Position numbers and translations under genes: made by a program. The notes under the pieces were generated by a model, which was not told the origin of the DNA, did not search any database, and was given only the letters and a program-made list of their open reading frames with translations. 64,000 nucleotides of DNA from positions 1-64,000 of the forward strand of contig CM035353.1 in NCBI GenBank assembly GCA_020137815.1, given 5' to 3'. Origin of the DNA: Hormiphora californensis (lineage: Eukaryota; Ctenophora; Tentaculata; Cydippida; Pleurobrachiidae). Positions 11,932-23,760 of the stretch are shown here, piece after piece (within the stretch, counting starts at the first letter, position 1; the number at the start of each line of letters is the position of its first letter).

Positions 11932-13870
11932 ATGTCTCAGATATACAGGGGTGGGCATAAAAAATGTCCGCCCTAGACTAGCATGGTTCCAGATATCGTA
12001 GAGCGCCAAAATTTGGCAGAGTTACTCTATGAGACAAATAAATAGGTTGACCAAAATTTCAGACTTTTAGCTCAAAGTTCATTTTTTGATCGGAATGAAC
12101 ATTGTCATTCATGTATCATGATGTGCCCTGGTACGAAAATGAGTGAAGAATGATATACGTCACCAACTGCTAGTGAATTGAAATTTCGTTTTGAAATTCA
12201 ATAGCAGATATTCTGTTAAACTGCAAATACAAAAATCATGATACATCTTGGGGTACATCTTTCAGGTCATCCTTTTCAATACCTCTTGAGTCATATGATA
12301 AGCGATAGTGTCATAAAAATTTTGTAATGAATTGTTCGGAAGTCAACAAAGAATATCTTCCTATGGAAGGCGTAGGTTCAATTATATTCAAGTTCGTTTT
12401 TAAAATAAAGAAAACTCATTAATGATGGCAATGATGATTGAATACTGAACTGTTTCAGTGTCAGTACATATTATATATCAGCACCATATACCTCACTTCA
12501 CAAGACGGGGTACAACGAGAAGTACAGTCATCAACATCCAAGTACCGAGAGTAACGATCAGGGTGGCCCTTTCTGACCTCTCTGGTACTGTTACCCCGGA
12601 AATAGCACCACCAAGAATCGCAGAGATATTCATTACAAAGGCATAGACAATGGAGGACCTCTCTCCCAGACTCCTCATCTCCATGCCCCATCTTCTGTAC
12701 AGTTCGAACTTGTATGTGATACACATGTTCACTATTGATGCGTCTCCGAACCCGGCAATTAGAGTCCCCAGCTCAAATGATCCGGGGAAGGAGTAGAAGG
12801 AGGTTGTACAAGGAGTACATAAGGGAGGCACCGTTGTAAAAGAGGAAGTTTCCACCGAGCATCATCCAGAAGACAGTGGAAATCTGACCGGATGTAACGC
12901 TTAGACCGATACTTGAAATAAGGCTGAACACATTGACCAAGTTCACCATTAGGGCGGTATTCGTGGTATTTGTTTCACCAGCCAGGCGCATACGCTCCGG
13001 GATGGCAGTTATCAGCAGGATAAAGGAGAGGTTGTTTACAAAAAGTACAATGTCAGGCAGAACAAACGCCAAAGATTGAACAGTTGAAAGTTCCCGGACA
13101 TGATCTATAGGGGTCTCAACCACCTTCTCCTCTGGGGAATCTTTACTTTTCGTTAATTCCAAATCCTTCAATTCTGCCACTGGGTTTGTCATAACAATAT
13201 CTACTTTTACAGAGTTTTCGTCTTGAGACTTCGGGAGCCACGGTAAAAACAGGATTGGTAGAAGCAAGATACCTGGTTAAATTATAACTTTTAGTAACTA
13301 CCATCAAATATTTGGTAACTGCTATTTGCCTATCGCTCGAAACTTTCTCAATCTTCTGATATAATAATATATATACCGCGAGTGCACATATCACTCCCGC
13401 TCCGCGCGACCATTTGCACGGTGAAATATGCACTCTGCTTCCGCGGGAGCGTGCAGATATAGGGGTAGCGGGATATAAGTAAGAACAGTGTCCCCTCAGT
13501 GTTTTTACACCTTATTCACACACAAACACACAGAATATGACTGACACAGTGCCAAGCGACACAAAGTCTGTCAAATTACACTCACTCTCCCTCTTTCTCT
13601 CACTAATTATCCCCTTATCGTGTTTTGTTGTTCACCATTTCCAAGAATTCCAATCTCTCTCTCTCTCGTATCTCTCCCTTTATCCCTCTCTTCTTTTCAC
13701 TAATTAAAACTAACAGAACGAGTTCCCTTGTGTGTAACAGGTGTAGAAGTGTATTTTTGTGTAGTTTTGCTTAGTTTGTACCTTGTTTTGTCACATCTCT
13801 CTGTGTGTAATCACCCAAAATTATCATTGTTTTGCTTGTCATGTGCTTTCTCGCGGAATATATACTCAAT

Positions 13871-14032
13871 AACGTCCTGCACGGCATGTGCAAGCGCTCC
13901 TATATCGCACTCGTTACACTCGTGCAATATAGGTGTGAAATGCACTCCAGCTGCGCTGTCGTGCATTTCACCTCCATATACGCTCTGCAGTGCAGAGCGT
14001 ATATGGCGCGCTTGCACTGCGTGCAGAACGTT
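13871..14032. repeat. Cloverleaf-shaped cluster of hairpins in intron 3 of MFS copy B
   Basis: An outer stem (AACGTCCTGCACG at 13871 pairing with CGTGCAGAACGTT ending at 14032, extended by GTGCAAGCGC/GCGCTTGCAC) encloses three consecutive hairpins. They are CCTATATCGCAC/GTGCAATATAGG, GTGAAATGCAC/GTGCATTTCAC and CATATACGCTCTGCA/TGCAGAGCGTATATG. The whole could fold as a four-way junction in DNA or RNA. Copy A has no counterpart in its 146-bp intron 3. No coding capacity. Confidence 0.8.
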
Positions 14033-14318
14033 ATGTACTATATAACAATGCGTATACCTGCCATTCCAAGGCCGACAGCTATCCACGAGTAGAGTTGGTA
14101 TAATTTGGCTCCGATTAATGTTCCAGCTATTGTTCCGATATGCATAGAGCCACTTATCAATCCGATTTCCATGGGCCTATCTTTGAAATGTAAATCCACT
14201 ATCTCGCCCTGACAAAACATTTGTTTTATGCGATAAATTCCATGACTGTAGGCACATATTAATCAGGAAAATACTGTGACTTATGGGGCTGTGGCATTGC
14301 ACCACAGAAGAATTTTAA

Positions 14319-16150
14319 GGGTCAGTGCACAGGGTCAACTGCAACTCGGAATGTGTTGAGTTTCCTTGATGTGGGGACCCCTGGGTGTGGTTTAGATTTT
14401 GGACTGCCCGATTAGTTTGGGCGGAACGTGACTCGGTCAAATCCACTAAGTATTCCGGGTGCACGTACTGCGTCTCGCTCAAACTTGACTCACTAATCGC
14501 AGTGCTTACAACGCGACCCTCTGTATGTGCATTGTGCAGACGTGCACGTTTTAAGGGTACGCTAACCAAAATTTTTTTTCGAGTGCAGGGCAATCTCTCA
14601 CCGTAGGGTTGTAGGCCATGCCAAGGAGACCTCAAATATGCAATTTGAGCTCTCAAGTCGAATTCATATTTTTGCTACAGCTGCTTGAAAAATGAACTGA
14701 AAATGAGTTTTTGGCATCTCAAAAATACATTTGTAAAGATAGGATCATAAAAATTTGTGGATTTGAAGAGGACAAAGAGGTGAGTAGCCACAAAAAATTT
14801 TTTTGAAATCGGAGCTGATTTCCGGTCCTGAGGTGGATTTCTTTTTTTTGACTTTAACGCCATATTTGGCCAAGTTCCGCAAATACGTGGAAACTGTAAA
14901 TTGGTCAAAAGTTGCGTCTAACGATTCTCTATATGGCCATAAATTTTGGGCGCGTCCTTATTTGAGGTGTGTCGTACAGATCGAAAAGTGTAAGGCTCGT
15001 TTTTATTGAAAATTAGCATTTTTTGTGTAACAGTTTTTGACGTCTCAATAATACATTTTTAGAGATAGGAGCATGAAAATTTGGGGATTTGGAGAGGACA
15101 TGGAGGTGAATTGATGTGGAAATTTTTGAATTGTTTTTGGTTTTGTTTGTAATTTGAGTATTTTCTATTTTGTTATACAGCCACAAGAATCATTGGTTTT
15201 TATACAGATTTCCCAGAACACCTTGGTACACAAATCTAGCTCTGTAGGGTACATCGTTTGAGAGTTAACGCTAATATTTTGTCAGTACGTAGGCAAGGGT
15301 ATGACGGAACTTTTGACAAATTTTCATCACTAACGAAGTACCTATATGCATTTTATGGGGGTGTAAAAACAGTGAAAATTATCAATATATCAGGACCGGA
15401 AATCAGCTAGGATTTAAATAAAAATTTTTTGCGGCTGTTCACCTCCATGTCCTCTCCAAATCCCCAAATTTTCATGCTCCTATCTCTAAAAATGTATTAT
15501 TGAGACGTCAAAAACTGTTACACAAAAAATGCTAATTTTCAATAAAAACGAGCCTTACACTTTTCGATCTGTACGACACACCTCAAATAAGGACGCGCCC
15601 AAAATTTATGGCCATATAGAGAATCGTTAGACGCAACTTTTGACCAATTTACAGTTTCCACGTATTTGCGGAACTTGGCCAAATATGGCGTTAAAGTCAA
15701 AAAAAAGAAATCCACCTCAGGACCGGAAATCAGCTCCGATTTCAAAAAAATTTTTTGTGGCTACTCACCTCTTTGTCCTCTTCAAATCCACAAATTTTTA
15801 TGATCCTATCTTTACAAATGTATTTTTGAGATGCCAAAAACTCATTTTCAGTTCATTTTTCAAGCAGCTGTAGCAAAAATATGAATTCGACTTGAGAGCT
15901 CAAATTGCATATTTGAGGTCTCCTTGGCATGGCCTACAACCCTACGGTGAGAGATTGCCCTGCACTCGAAAAAAAATTTTGGTTAGCGTACCCTTAAGCA
16001 CTGCGAATAGTCAGTCAAGTTTGACCGAGACGCAGTAAGTGCACCCGGAATAGTAGTCAAGCAGTCAAAAATCTAAACCACACCCAGGGGTCCCCACACC
16101 AAGGAGACTCAACACAACCCAAGTTGACCCTGTGGACTGACCCTTGAATT
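14319..16150. mobile_element. 1.8-kb foldback element in intron 2 of MFS copy B
   Basis: Arms of about 800 bp (14319-15115 and 15430-16150) are inverted copies around a spacer centred near 15270. Termini are AAGGGTCAGTGCACAGGG on the left and its inverse CCCTGTGGACTGACCCTT on the right. GAATT beside both ends may be the target duplication. The arms contain many indels relative to each other, including a short stretch missing from the left arm near 14325. The same ORF appears once on each arm as a mirror image, which is a by-product of the palindrome and not a gene. A second partial copy opens the window. Confidence 0.85.
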
Positions 16151-17016
16151 CGAATGGCTCATCTAACTATATTAAATGCAAACTGTATTGGATAATTTTC
16201 ACGTGCAAATTGAGTAGTTGACTCGATGGTGTTTGCTGAGTTTTCTACCGAGCTACGTCTCATAATCGCCGGCACAGGGACAGGGAACGAAGTTTTCTCT
16301 AAATTTGCAATCGGTACGATCACCCCATGGTTCTCTATAGTTCTCCCAATACAATAAGCATCCTACAAAACAATCGGTTAGATCAAATCATACAGATAAG
16401 TAGCAATTTAAATACATCAATAGGATCGAAACACACAAAACAATTAATTACTAAAATATTATACCTGAACCAGTAGAAAAAGTCCGGCCATTCCAATCCC
16501 CTGGAAAAACCTTGCTAAACCCAGAATGGTGAAAATGGCCCATGTTTGGTCAGTTAAGTCCACTAAACAGGTTGCAAGGGTCGCCACACTCGCTACTGAG
16601 CAGTAGAGGACACATTTCCACCGGATACTGTACTTCAAACGATGCAAGAAAAAGGCAGAAAGTCCCATTGAAAGTTGAAGTGCTCCGAGGACAAAACCTC
16701 CTGAAACAATCTAAGTTCGAGAAATGCTCAAATTTATATTTACTAGCGCACCCATTGGGTGCGCCCCAAGTGAGGGCTTTTTGATAACCCACAGGGCTTC
16801 GCCGTGTGGTTGTTTTTGCCACTTTTAACGGATATAACACGGTTGCCATGGCAACTGAAGTGGTAACTATGGGGAATGAATTGTTAAAACTCATTCGAAA
16901 ATAATAAGAAAATTCCACTGGAAGTTCCAAAAGTGTGAGCAACAGTTTAACAGCTTTGGTTGCATAAAATGTTTTATGAAGGAGCACCCATTCCTACAAA
17001 ATTTTTGCTGTCGATA

Positions 17017-17939
17017 ATGAGTGGAACAAGACTGAAGGAATTAAATCAAATTCGGGCTCTACTAGATGAACATGGAATCCAGTACTCGCAGAGAATGAAG
17101 AAAGCCCAACTAATGGATCTGCTAGGAGATATCTACCAAGACTCACAAAACAACATGGAGTCAGTGGAAAAATGTCCCGAGTGTAGTAAAACAGTAGACA
17201 ACGGCGTCCAATGTGATGGGTGTCAATTGTGGTTTCATTGCAAATGTGCTAACATCAACGATGCAACATTCAAAAACATCGGAAGGTACGGAACACACTG
17301 GGAATGTATCACTTGCAGACAGATTCCATCTTTTGACAAAGTTACTACAAAAATTGAGCTAAAGTGGGGAAATTTTCAAGGCAACCTAGAGTCAACACTC
17401 AACGAAATTCACGAGAAGGTGTCCTCTTTCCGACCTAACTTGTTTACATTACCCAATGGTAAGGCTGGAAAGGACTACATTGAGATGATCAAAGATTTAT
17501 GTGATAAATGGACGGACAAAACTGATCTACAGGGTATCGCTCTAACAGCCATTCATGTAAGTGGCGCCTTGCTGTTACAGAAACCGCGAAAAAACAGTAA
17601 ACACAAAGATCACTTTGACCTCTTGACCAAAAGATTGGAAAAATGGAAAGATGGGCAGTTTTATCAGCTATTATCAGAAGCCACTGCCATTCAGGGTAGG
17701 CTAAACTCATCAACAGCAGGAAACAAAACCGACACTAATCTTGCATTCTCAAGACTAATGTTGGTAGGGAGAGTGGCAGCAGCTCTCAGACTACTCAGAA
17801 CAGCACAAGGAGGCCCACTGCAAGTAACACCTCAACTGATAGACGAACTGAAGAAAAAACATCCACCGGCCCAGAGAATTGCTGTAGAACGATTAGTATC
17901 AACCACGATGCACCCAACAGTCGAACCTGGAACACGTGT
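17017..17939 (+). pseudogene. SAP-PHD N-terminal half of an RT retroelement (interrupted)
   Basis: The open frame starts at the likely ATG 17017 (an upstream ATG at 16960 is also in frame). It carries a SAP-like helix pair (aa 1-40: LKELNQIRALLDEHG, MKKAQLMDLL) and a PHD-type zinc finger (CPEC at about aa 52, then CDGC, HCKC and WECITC). A helical domain ending in KKHPPAQ follows and also occurs in the minus-strand element. Real similarity stops at about 17939, where the minus-strand element's truncated end begins; the further 32 codons are chance. Upstream, 16740-16960 looks like the element's 5' leader, with small hairpins (GCGCACCCATTGGGTGCGC; CACAGGGCTTCGCCGTGTG). The element's RT domain is missing here. 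Confidence 0.75.
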
Positions 17940-20435
17940 ACTGATATCTAGGCGAGCTCCATCCGCCGTAATAGTTCCCTCCGGGAGACTCATTCCTCGT
18001 ACATTTAGCAGATGGGGTTCAACTTTCGTGTCGTGACACACATTACTGAACTCACTTGCGATAAAGTCTCTCACGTTGTTGTGGCGAAAGCATACAAAAC
18101 CGCCGATCTTACATGAAATTGAGTGATCGATACTATTTTCCTCTCCACACACGCAGTTGGTAGGCAGTGCTTCTCCTGTCAGCGGCAAGTTGTAACGTGC
18201 AGACAGAGCATCATGCCACTCTTGTCTGTTCAATGTAAAGTTCAGTGCTTGGAGGGGAAGACAAGTAAGCCAAGAAGATGCACCTTTCTCAGACAGGAGA
18301 TCAAGGTTCCTGCTTTCGGCGCTAGTCATTTTGCTTCGAATCTCCTCAATTTTCTGATGATGAATGTCATTTTTGGTACGGCGAATAATTGATGATTTCT
18401 CAGTTTGTTGGTTTTTGTCAACCTGAAATGTTTCGTGTTGGCCAAGAACCGCTGCAGACAAGTCTTCTGTGATGAACTTAGAAAAGCTGTACTCCGAATC
18501 CGCTGATAGTTCTGGGTTATCAATTCCCAATCCTCCAAATCTAACAGGGAGGGATGCAACTGATCTCAAGGTGTCGCTGATAACATGTTGGCCAGTTAGT
18601 ACAGGAAGAAGTTTTTGGTGGACGGTTTTCTCGATGACTCCAAGTTGTTGGGATATTCCTGGAGTTGTTCTCATGAGGTAGCTCCACCTTTTCGAGATCC
18701 CGATGGTGTATGCACTATAGGCTAGCTGTGGTTCGTTTACTGCAATTTCACAGAGTTGACTGATTTCCTCGTTCCATTTTGCAACCTCGTTCTGAACAAA
18801 TTCCCTCTGGCTCTCCTCTGTTCCGATGTATGATCCTAGGTAGCGTTGGCCGTCTGTAGTGATGTTGACGTCCGTGAACATTTCCCTTGCAGTTTCTTCG
18901 TATTGGGGTTTCACAATTAGCCACGATTTTCCGGGGTTAGGGAGGTATCCGTAGCCCGGTCCGTCACTCTTTATTTTTTCCCACCATGATTTTACTGACG
19001 AAAGTTTGCCTCCACCCAGGCCATCATCGGCATAGAATATTTGAGTGAGAGAGGAGTCCTTTAGGGAGCGAATGAGGGGCATGAGGCAACAAGCGTACAT
19101 GGGCATAGCAGCAGTGTCTCCCTGGGTTGTACCCTCGGCTGATTTCATGGTCTCATGGGTCATGCCATCGCATAGGAAGAGATCAGCTGTTAGTCCGTAC
19201 GTATTTTTCAAATATAATTCGAATTCAGGGCAAGTATAGTTAATATTATTCAAAGCTGACACACGATTTAACGAATTGAATGCATTACTAGCATCTACAA
19301 GCAAAATACATTCACAATTTTCACTCTCAAATAAATCTCTTGCTGCGTGAACAGCAGCCTCCACACCGCTTTCGAGTCCTGCACACAGTTGAATTGGTGC
19401 TGTGCATTCAATAATGTCCGGTTTGAGGGCTCGAGTGATAACTTTGCCCACCAATCGTCTGAGTATTTCACCAATCCCGATCGGTCTAATACCAGTTGGC
19501 TTCTTGCTCAGTGGAACTAGCCGGGAGGCCACATAGGATGTAATATGTTTCGGGTCGATTGGTTCTGTAGCTATCTTAACAGCAAAGGTGGCAATAGCCT
19601 GTGCTAACTCAGTTGACGACGGGCTCAGCTTCTTTGATAACAGTATGTGTTTCCATAAATCTGAGTTAGCTCCTGATGGACCTCCAGACCCTGTTAATGT
19701 ATTAGCAGCTTTGATGACAGCCGCTGCAGATATTTGGGAGAACATACAGTCAGTTTTTGGGAGGAGTGGGCCGTTCAGGAGCGTAGATGAATCTGAGCTG
19801 GGTGGGTGTTTCTTAGCCAGCTCCTGGACGACAGATGGTGTAATAGGAACTGGTGCTACATCACTTTCACGAATCGCTCGTAGTGCCTGTCCGACCTTTC
19901 CTTGCAGCATGAGTCGTGTAAAAGCTTTCAGTGCGTTTCTCGATTTTCCTTCATTGCTTGCCAGTCTGCTTTGAATCACCCTTCCCTCTCTCAGTAAAGA
20001 ATGAAAGTCTCCGTCCTGGAAGAGCTTGAGCCTTCTTTCAATGGCGATGGTGTGATCGCGGGATTTACTGTTGGCTGATGGTTTTTGGAGCACCAATGGA
20101 AAGAGTATAAACAGCAGCATGAGTGCAAAGGGCCTGTTACTCGTGTTGTTGTTGAAAGAGTTGAGGCAATTGGCCGCTTCACGGACAAAGTCTTTACCTG
20201 CACGACCAGAGGGGACCTGGCAGAGATTTTGCCTCCAGAACACTACCTCTTTGTAGGCATGGTTGATATCGCGGTGAAAGTCGGACACAAAACACTCTGA
20301 ATCGTCGCATTTAGGTGTAGTTTCGGCGATGTGATCTTCGAGAAGTTTTACCAGGTCAGCTTTCTTCGTGTTGGATTTGAATTTCACACCACGGTCACGT
20401 AGCTCGGTCCGGATTTGTTCAGCAGTTGTTTTCAT
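17940..20435 (-). CDS. SAP-domain reverse transcriptase polyprotein, 3'-truncated
   Basis: One long open frame from the ATG at 20435 encodes about 830 aa of retroelement protein before it runs into antisense of the plus-strand element at about 17940. It starts with a SAP-like domain (QIRTELRDRGVKFKSN), then a helical region shared with the plus-strand copy, then an RT of the lineage with LVDASNAFNSLN (motif A), TTQGDTAAMPMYA (motif B) and YADD (19034-19023, about aa 468). Near the C-terminus is a zinc-knuckle-like CVCGEENSIDHSISC. The domain that should follow ARLDIS is missing. This RT lineage is familiar from cnidarian, sponge and mollusc genomes, but I cannot place it in a clade. Unlike the plus-strand copy it has no PHD finger. 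Confidence 0.8.
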
Positions 20436-20512
20436 GACCTCAAGAAACTTTCAAAAAAGTTTAAGCTTTTCAAGTAAAAAATATCATTCAACAAAAACTT
20501 GAGATAAACGAT

Positions 20513-21421
20513 GTGGAATGGGCAGAGCAACAAGAAGAAATGAACGAAGAACACAAGAAAATATCCAAGAACAAGAAAAAAGAGTCATTGGAAAAACTAG
20601 AGAACATTATCTCCGAAGTCGATGGACCACTCAGACGCCAAATTGAAGATCTCAGGCAACCGGGAACTTCTAGTTGGCTCACCACTCTGCCTATCAGAGA
20701 GTATGGATTTGTCCTGAACAAGCAGGAGTTCAAAGATGCGTTAGCCATAAGGTACATGCTCCCACTTGCTGATATCAGTGAGACATGCGGCTGTGGGGAA
20801 TCAGCTACTATTGAACACTTGTTATCGTGCATGCGTGGTGGATACACAAATGCTAGACACAACCAGGTCCGAGACATCACCGCAATAATGATGAAAAATT
20901 CCGGATGCGGGGACGTAAAGATCGAGCCAACACTGTTGCCCCTTACTGGAGAGGAACTAAATAAAAACAGCAACACTAGGGAAATGGCAAGACTGGACGT
21001 GTCTGGAAGAAATTTCTGGTCTAAGGGAGACAAGATCTTTGCGGACATCCGTATATTTAACTCGTTGGCACCAACAAATCAAATTAACACCATCGAGAAA
21101 ACTGCGGAGATCCATGAAGGTCAGAAGAAAAGGGCCTATGGGGAGAGAATCCTAAATGTGGAACGAGCTACCTTCACCCCACTTGTGTTCTCAACAATCG
21201 GAACATTCGGACCAGAAGCAGAGCGGTTCTACAAGCGTCTTGCTGGCTTGTACTCGGTTAAGTCGAAACAAAGCTATAATGACGCCATTAGATACATTAG
21301 ATTACGATTATCATTTTGCATTCTCAAATCAGTACTCATTCAAATTCGAGGCTACCGAGGGTCTCTACCATTCTATCCTGATCTAATAGATATGAATCTA
21401 GTACCTTTATTCCTTTTATAA
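20513..21421 (+). pseudogene. C-terminal third of an RT retroelement (plus strand)
   Basis: An intact frame of about 300 aa, probably the 3' end of the same plus-strand element as 17017-17939, with its RT domain lost. It begins mid-protein with a charged coiled-coil-like stretch. It then has SSWLTTLPIREYGFVLNKQE, a C-x-C-x7-H-x3-C motif (CGCGESATIEHLLSC), RHNQVRD and a terminal domain (ARLDVSGRNFW, KIFADIRIFN, ERATFTPLVFST). That domain is conserved in this retroelement lineage and could be a nuclease; this is inference. The minus-strand element shows the same segments up to ARLDIS. The frame ends at a natural stop. Confidence 0.7.
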
Positions 21422-22626
21422 ATCATGTTATTAGTATAACCTATTTCTATATATTTTGCGAGATGTTGTATAACATGACATTATAAATTTGTTCTATCTT
21501 TTCTTTTCTACCCGGTTATTATTTGTGGTTTTTTGATCTTTGATGTCGATTTTTTTTCAAAAACCCTACTTGGGATTAGATTAATTCTTTTTTTAATCGA
21601 CTAAGCTAATCCTGAGCTTTCGAAAACACACCCACCCTATTGATATAGATCTGATGAAAAATTATTTATATTTATAGGCATATTGTGACATGTGTATACA
21701 GTGGCTCGGCAAGTGGAGTTACATACCGGCAACATCGCTCAGGTTCTGAGTTCGGAAATATTCAAGTTGAAACATGGCCGTGTGAGTACGACATGATGTG
21801 ACCACAACGTTACCAAAACAAGCAAACACCAGATAAAATACATTTTCAGTTATGAAAGGCATAACTAATTAAGGGAATACGATATACATTATAATACAGT
21901 CGTGCCCCAATTTTCGGGGAGTCAAACAAAGATAACAAAATACTTTGAAAATTTTGATTTTCGATTATCTAAATAGTCAGGTTATGCGAAGAGACACAGT
22001 CCACAGAACGACTACTATTAGTACCACGCGGCGGTATATAAATTTAATATTTTAATACTATTTTAACACGTATACGGTGCCGACAGTATTCTATAAATCA
22101 AAGATCCAGAGACCCAATATAATTCAAAATTAGGATACGTTATAACTTTACTGTTGGCATACGTATGAAAAAATAGCCAAACATACTGGTCCCCTGAGTA
22201 GCGATACTGCGATAGTAATATAATGGGATTGGGACACCGGGGGCAATGAGATTCTGCAAATCCATTTCCATGAGTAGCTGTTTTGATAATCGATACCCAT
22301 AGGATTAATGGATTGCGGAAGTGGTACTATTGCATTGTATTACAGCATAACAAACTCACGTGCATATATAAAGAATGATAAGGGTGAGGCTAGTTTAGCA
22401 ACACAGGAAAGAAAGATAACAACAGTCAGTGTTACAAGACAGGCTGAAAGAGAGCGAGAGAGATCAGTGACTGGCCCGGAAAATGAGGGAGAGTGAGAGA
22501 GATCTGTCCCTCTTCCCAATCTCAAACCGAAATCTTACATATGCGCTGATCAGTACCACCATATTGTCAATTCTTCGGATAGAAAGGGATTTTTGGTACG
22601 TGCTATTATAGTATTTTTATAGCAAA

Positions 22627-22671
22627 GACTCGAAGGAGACTCATATGTGATATATGAGTCTCCTTCGGGTC
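22627..22671. repeat. Short near-perfect hairpin
   Basis: GACTCGAAGGAGACTCATAT pairs with its inverse (ATATGAGTCTCCTTCGGGTC) across a loop of about 5 nt, with a single G-T mismatch. Flanks are AT-rich. It could be a tiny MITE remnant or a structured RNA element; nothing decides between these. Confidence 0.75.
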
Positions 22672-23514
22672 TTTCCTGTAAATATTATAAAAACACGTAC
22701 ACGGCCGACAGTTATAGCTGGCAGCTTAGTGGCAAGACTGCAATCATACCAAACTATAAACCAAACCAAAACAAACATAGATCGATAATAAAAAGCAACA
22801 AAAGTATTTAGAGTGTGACTGCAGAACAACACTGACTGCACAGAACTGACTGCAGAACAACAGTGAGGAAGAGAAACGTGATATATAATAGCATAAAGGG
22901 ACCGCTTATTAGTTCAAGATTTAAAACCCTTTTTATCTCTCTCTAAACTCCTCTACCCTTGGTATCACTGGTTTTAATACTGGTATTACTGGTATTATTG
23001 GTATCACTGATGTGGTGCCTAGGGCTCCTGTGAGACATTTCCAGTCGCATTTATAACACGCGTATTCATAGAGAAGAATGTAAAAATATATCATTTAAAA
23101 AAATAAGATTGTTGTCTGGTGATTTCTTTTAAATGCAGTGCAACAATGCAACGCAAACGCTCATAATTACCACACGAGACTGCGCTGAAGATTCAACCTT
23201 ACCAAACTTTTAATCAATTTCTTCTAAGATTCATTGATAACGATGAAGTAGCTAGGTTACTACAAGTACACAGACAGAAAACTTCGTGCCAGTACAGTTA
23301 AGTATAACACTTTCATCTTTCGTCTTTCAGTCTTTCACCTTCTGAACTGATTTGTTTCGCCTGGCCCTGCCAGTTCTTTTTTCAACTGTTCACCCCAAAT
23401 AAAAGTGTGTTTACAGGTGCACGCTGCAAAAATAGTAACCTAGGCACTAACATGGCTCACCAAACCACTCAACCACTTTGGCTAATTCAAAGATTATTGG
23501 ATAGGAAATCTCAA

Positions 23515-23558
23515 GCCCTAGCCCTAACCCTAACCCTAACCCTAACCAAGCCCTAACC
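23515..23558. repeat. Interstitial telomere-like (CCCTAA)n
   Basis: About seven units of CCCTAA with two variants (CCCTAG, and an AAG interruption). The motif equals the metazoan telomere repeat and is embedded in unique sequence. Confidence 0.9.
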
Positions 23559-23649
23559 ATGCTCACGGGTGACAACTAAAAATCTGGACAATTTTCTGTG
23601 AGCTCTACCCCCATAGAAATTTCGCGCGGAGGAACCTGCATTCTCCAGC

Positions 23650-23760
23650 CTTTTAGTCACACGAATGAAGGTAATTATCCAAGAAAAAACCAGCTAAATT
23701 CCTGGAGAAAACAGGCATTCGTGCAGTCATTGTCTACTGCTGCGTTCCCCCTTTCAACTT
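23650..23760 (+). repeat. Repeat shared in inverse with 35525-35630
   Basis: A block containing AATTCCTGGAGAAAACAGGC and CATTCGTGCAGTCATTGTCT is present as its reverse complement just upstream of the LINE ORF1 at 34534-35502. Similar (TTATTATT)n-rich sequence follows both. It is probably a 5'-end fragment of that LINE family, or an unrelated repeat that both loci carry. Confidence 0.65.

Larger units (their letters stand above)
12493..21862 (-). pseudogene. MFS-like membrane protein, copy B (frameshifted, expanded introns)
   Basis: This is the paralog of copy A with the same four exons: 21862-21727 (136 nt), 16700-16465 (236), 14208-14058 (151) and 13272-12493 (780). Exons 1-3 are intact and the same length as in copy A. 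Exon 4 has a 30-nt in-frame extension in the hydrophilic loop and one extra base near 12808 (GTACAAGGAG where copy A has GTACAGGAG). That base shifts the frame within the second membrane half and leads to an early stop. Apart from this base the sequence stays coding-like to the end (VPRLVK before the stop). It is therefore either a very recent pseudogene or a sequencing error in a live gene. Introns are about 5.0, 2.3 and 0.8 kb and hold mobile elements that copy A lacks. Confidence 0.75.

Noticed and set aside
14675-15873. Mirrored 68- and 77-aa ORFs
   Set aside because: They appear on both arms of the foldback at 14319-16150 in opposite orientation and have no domain.
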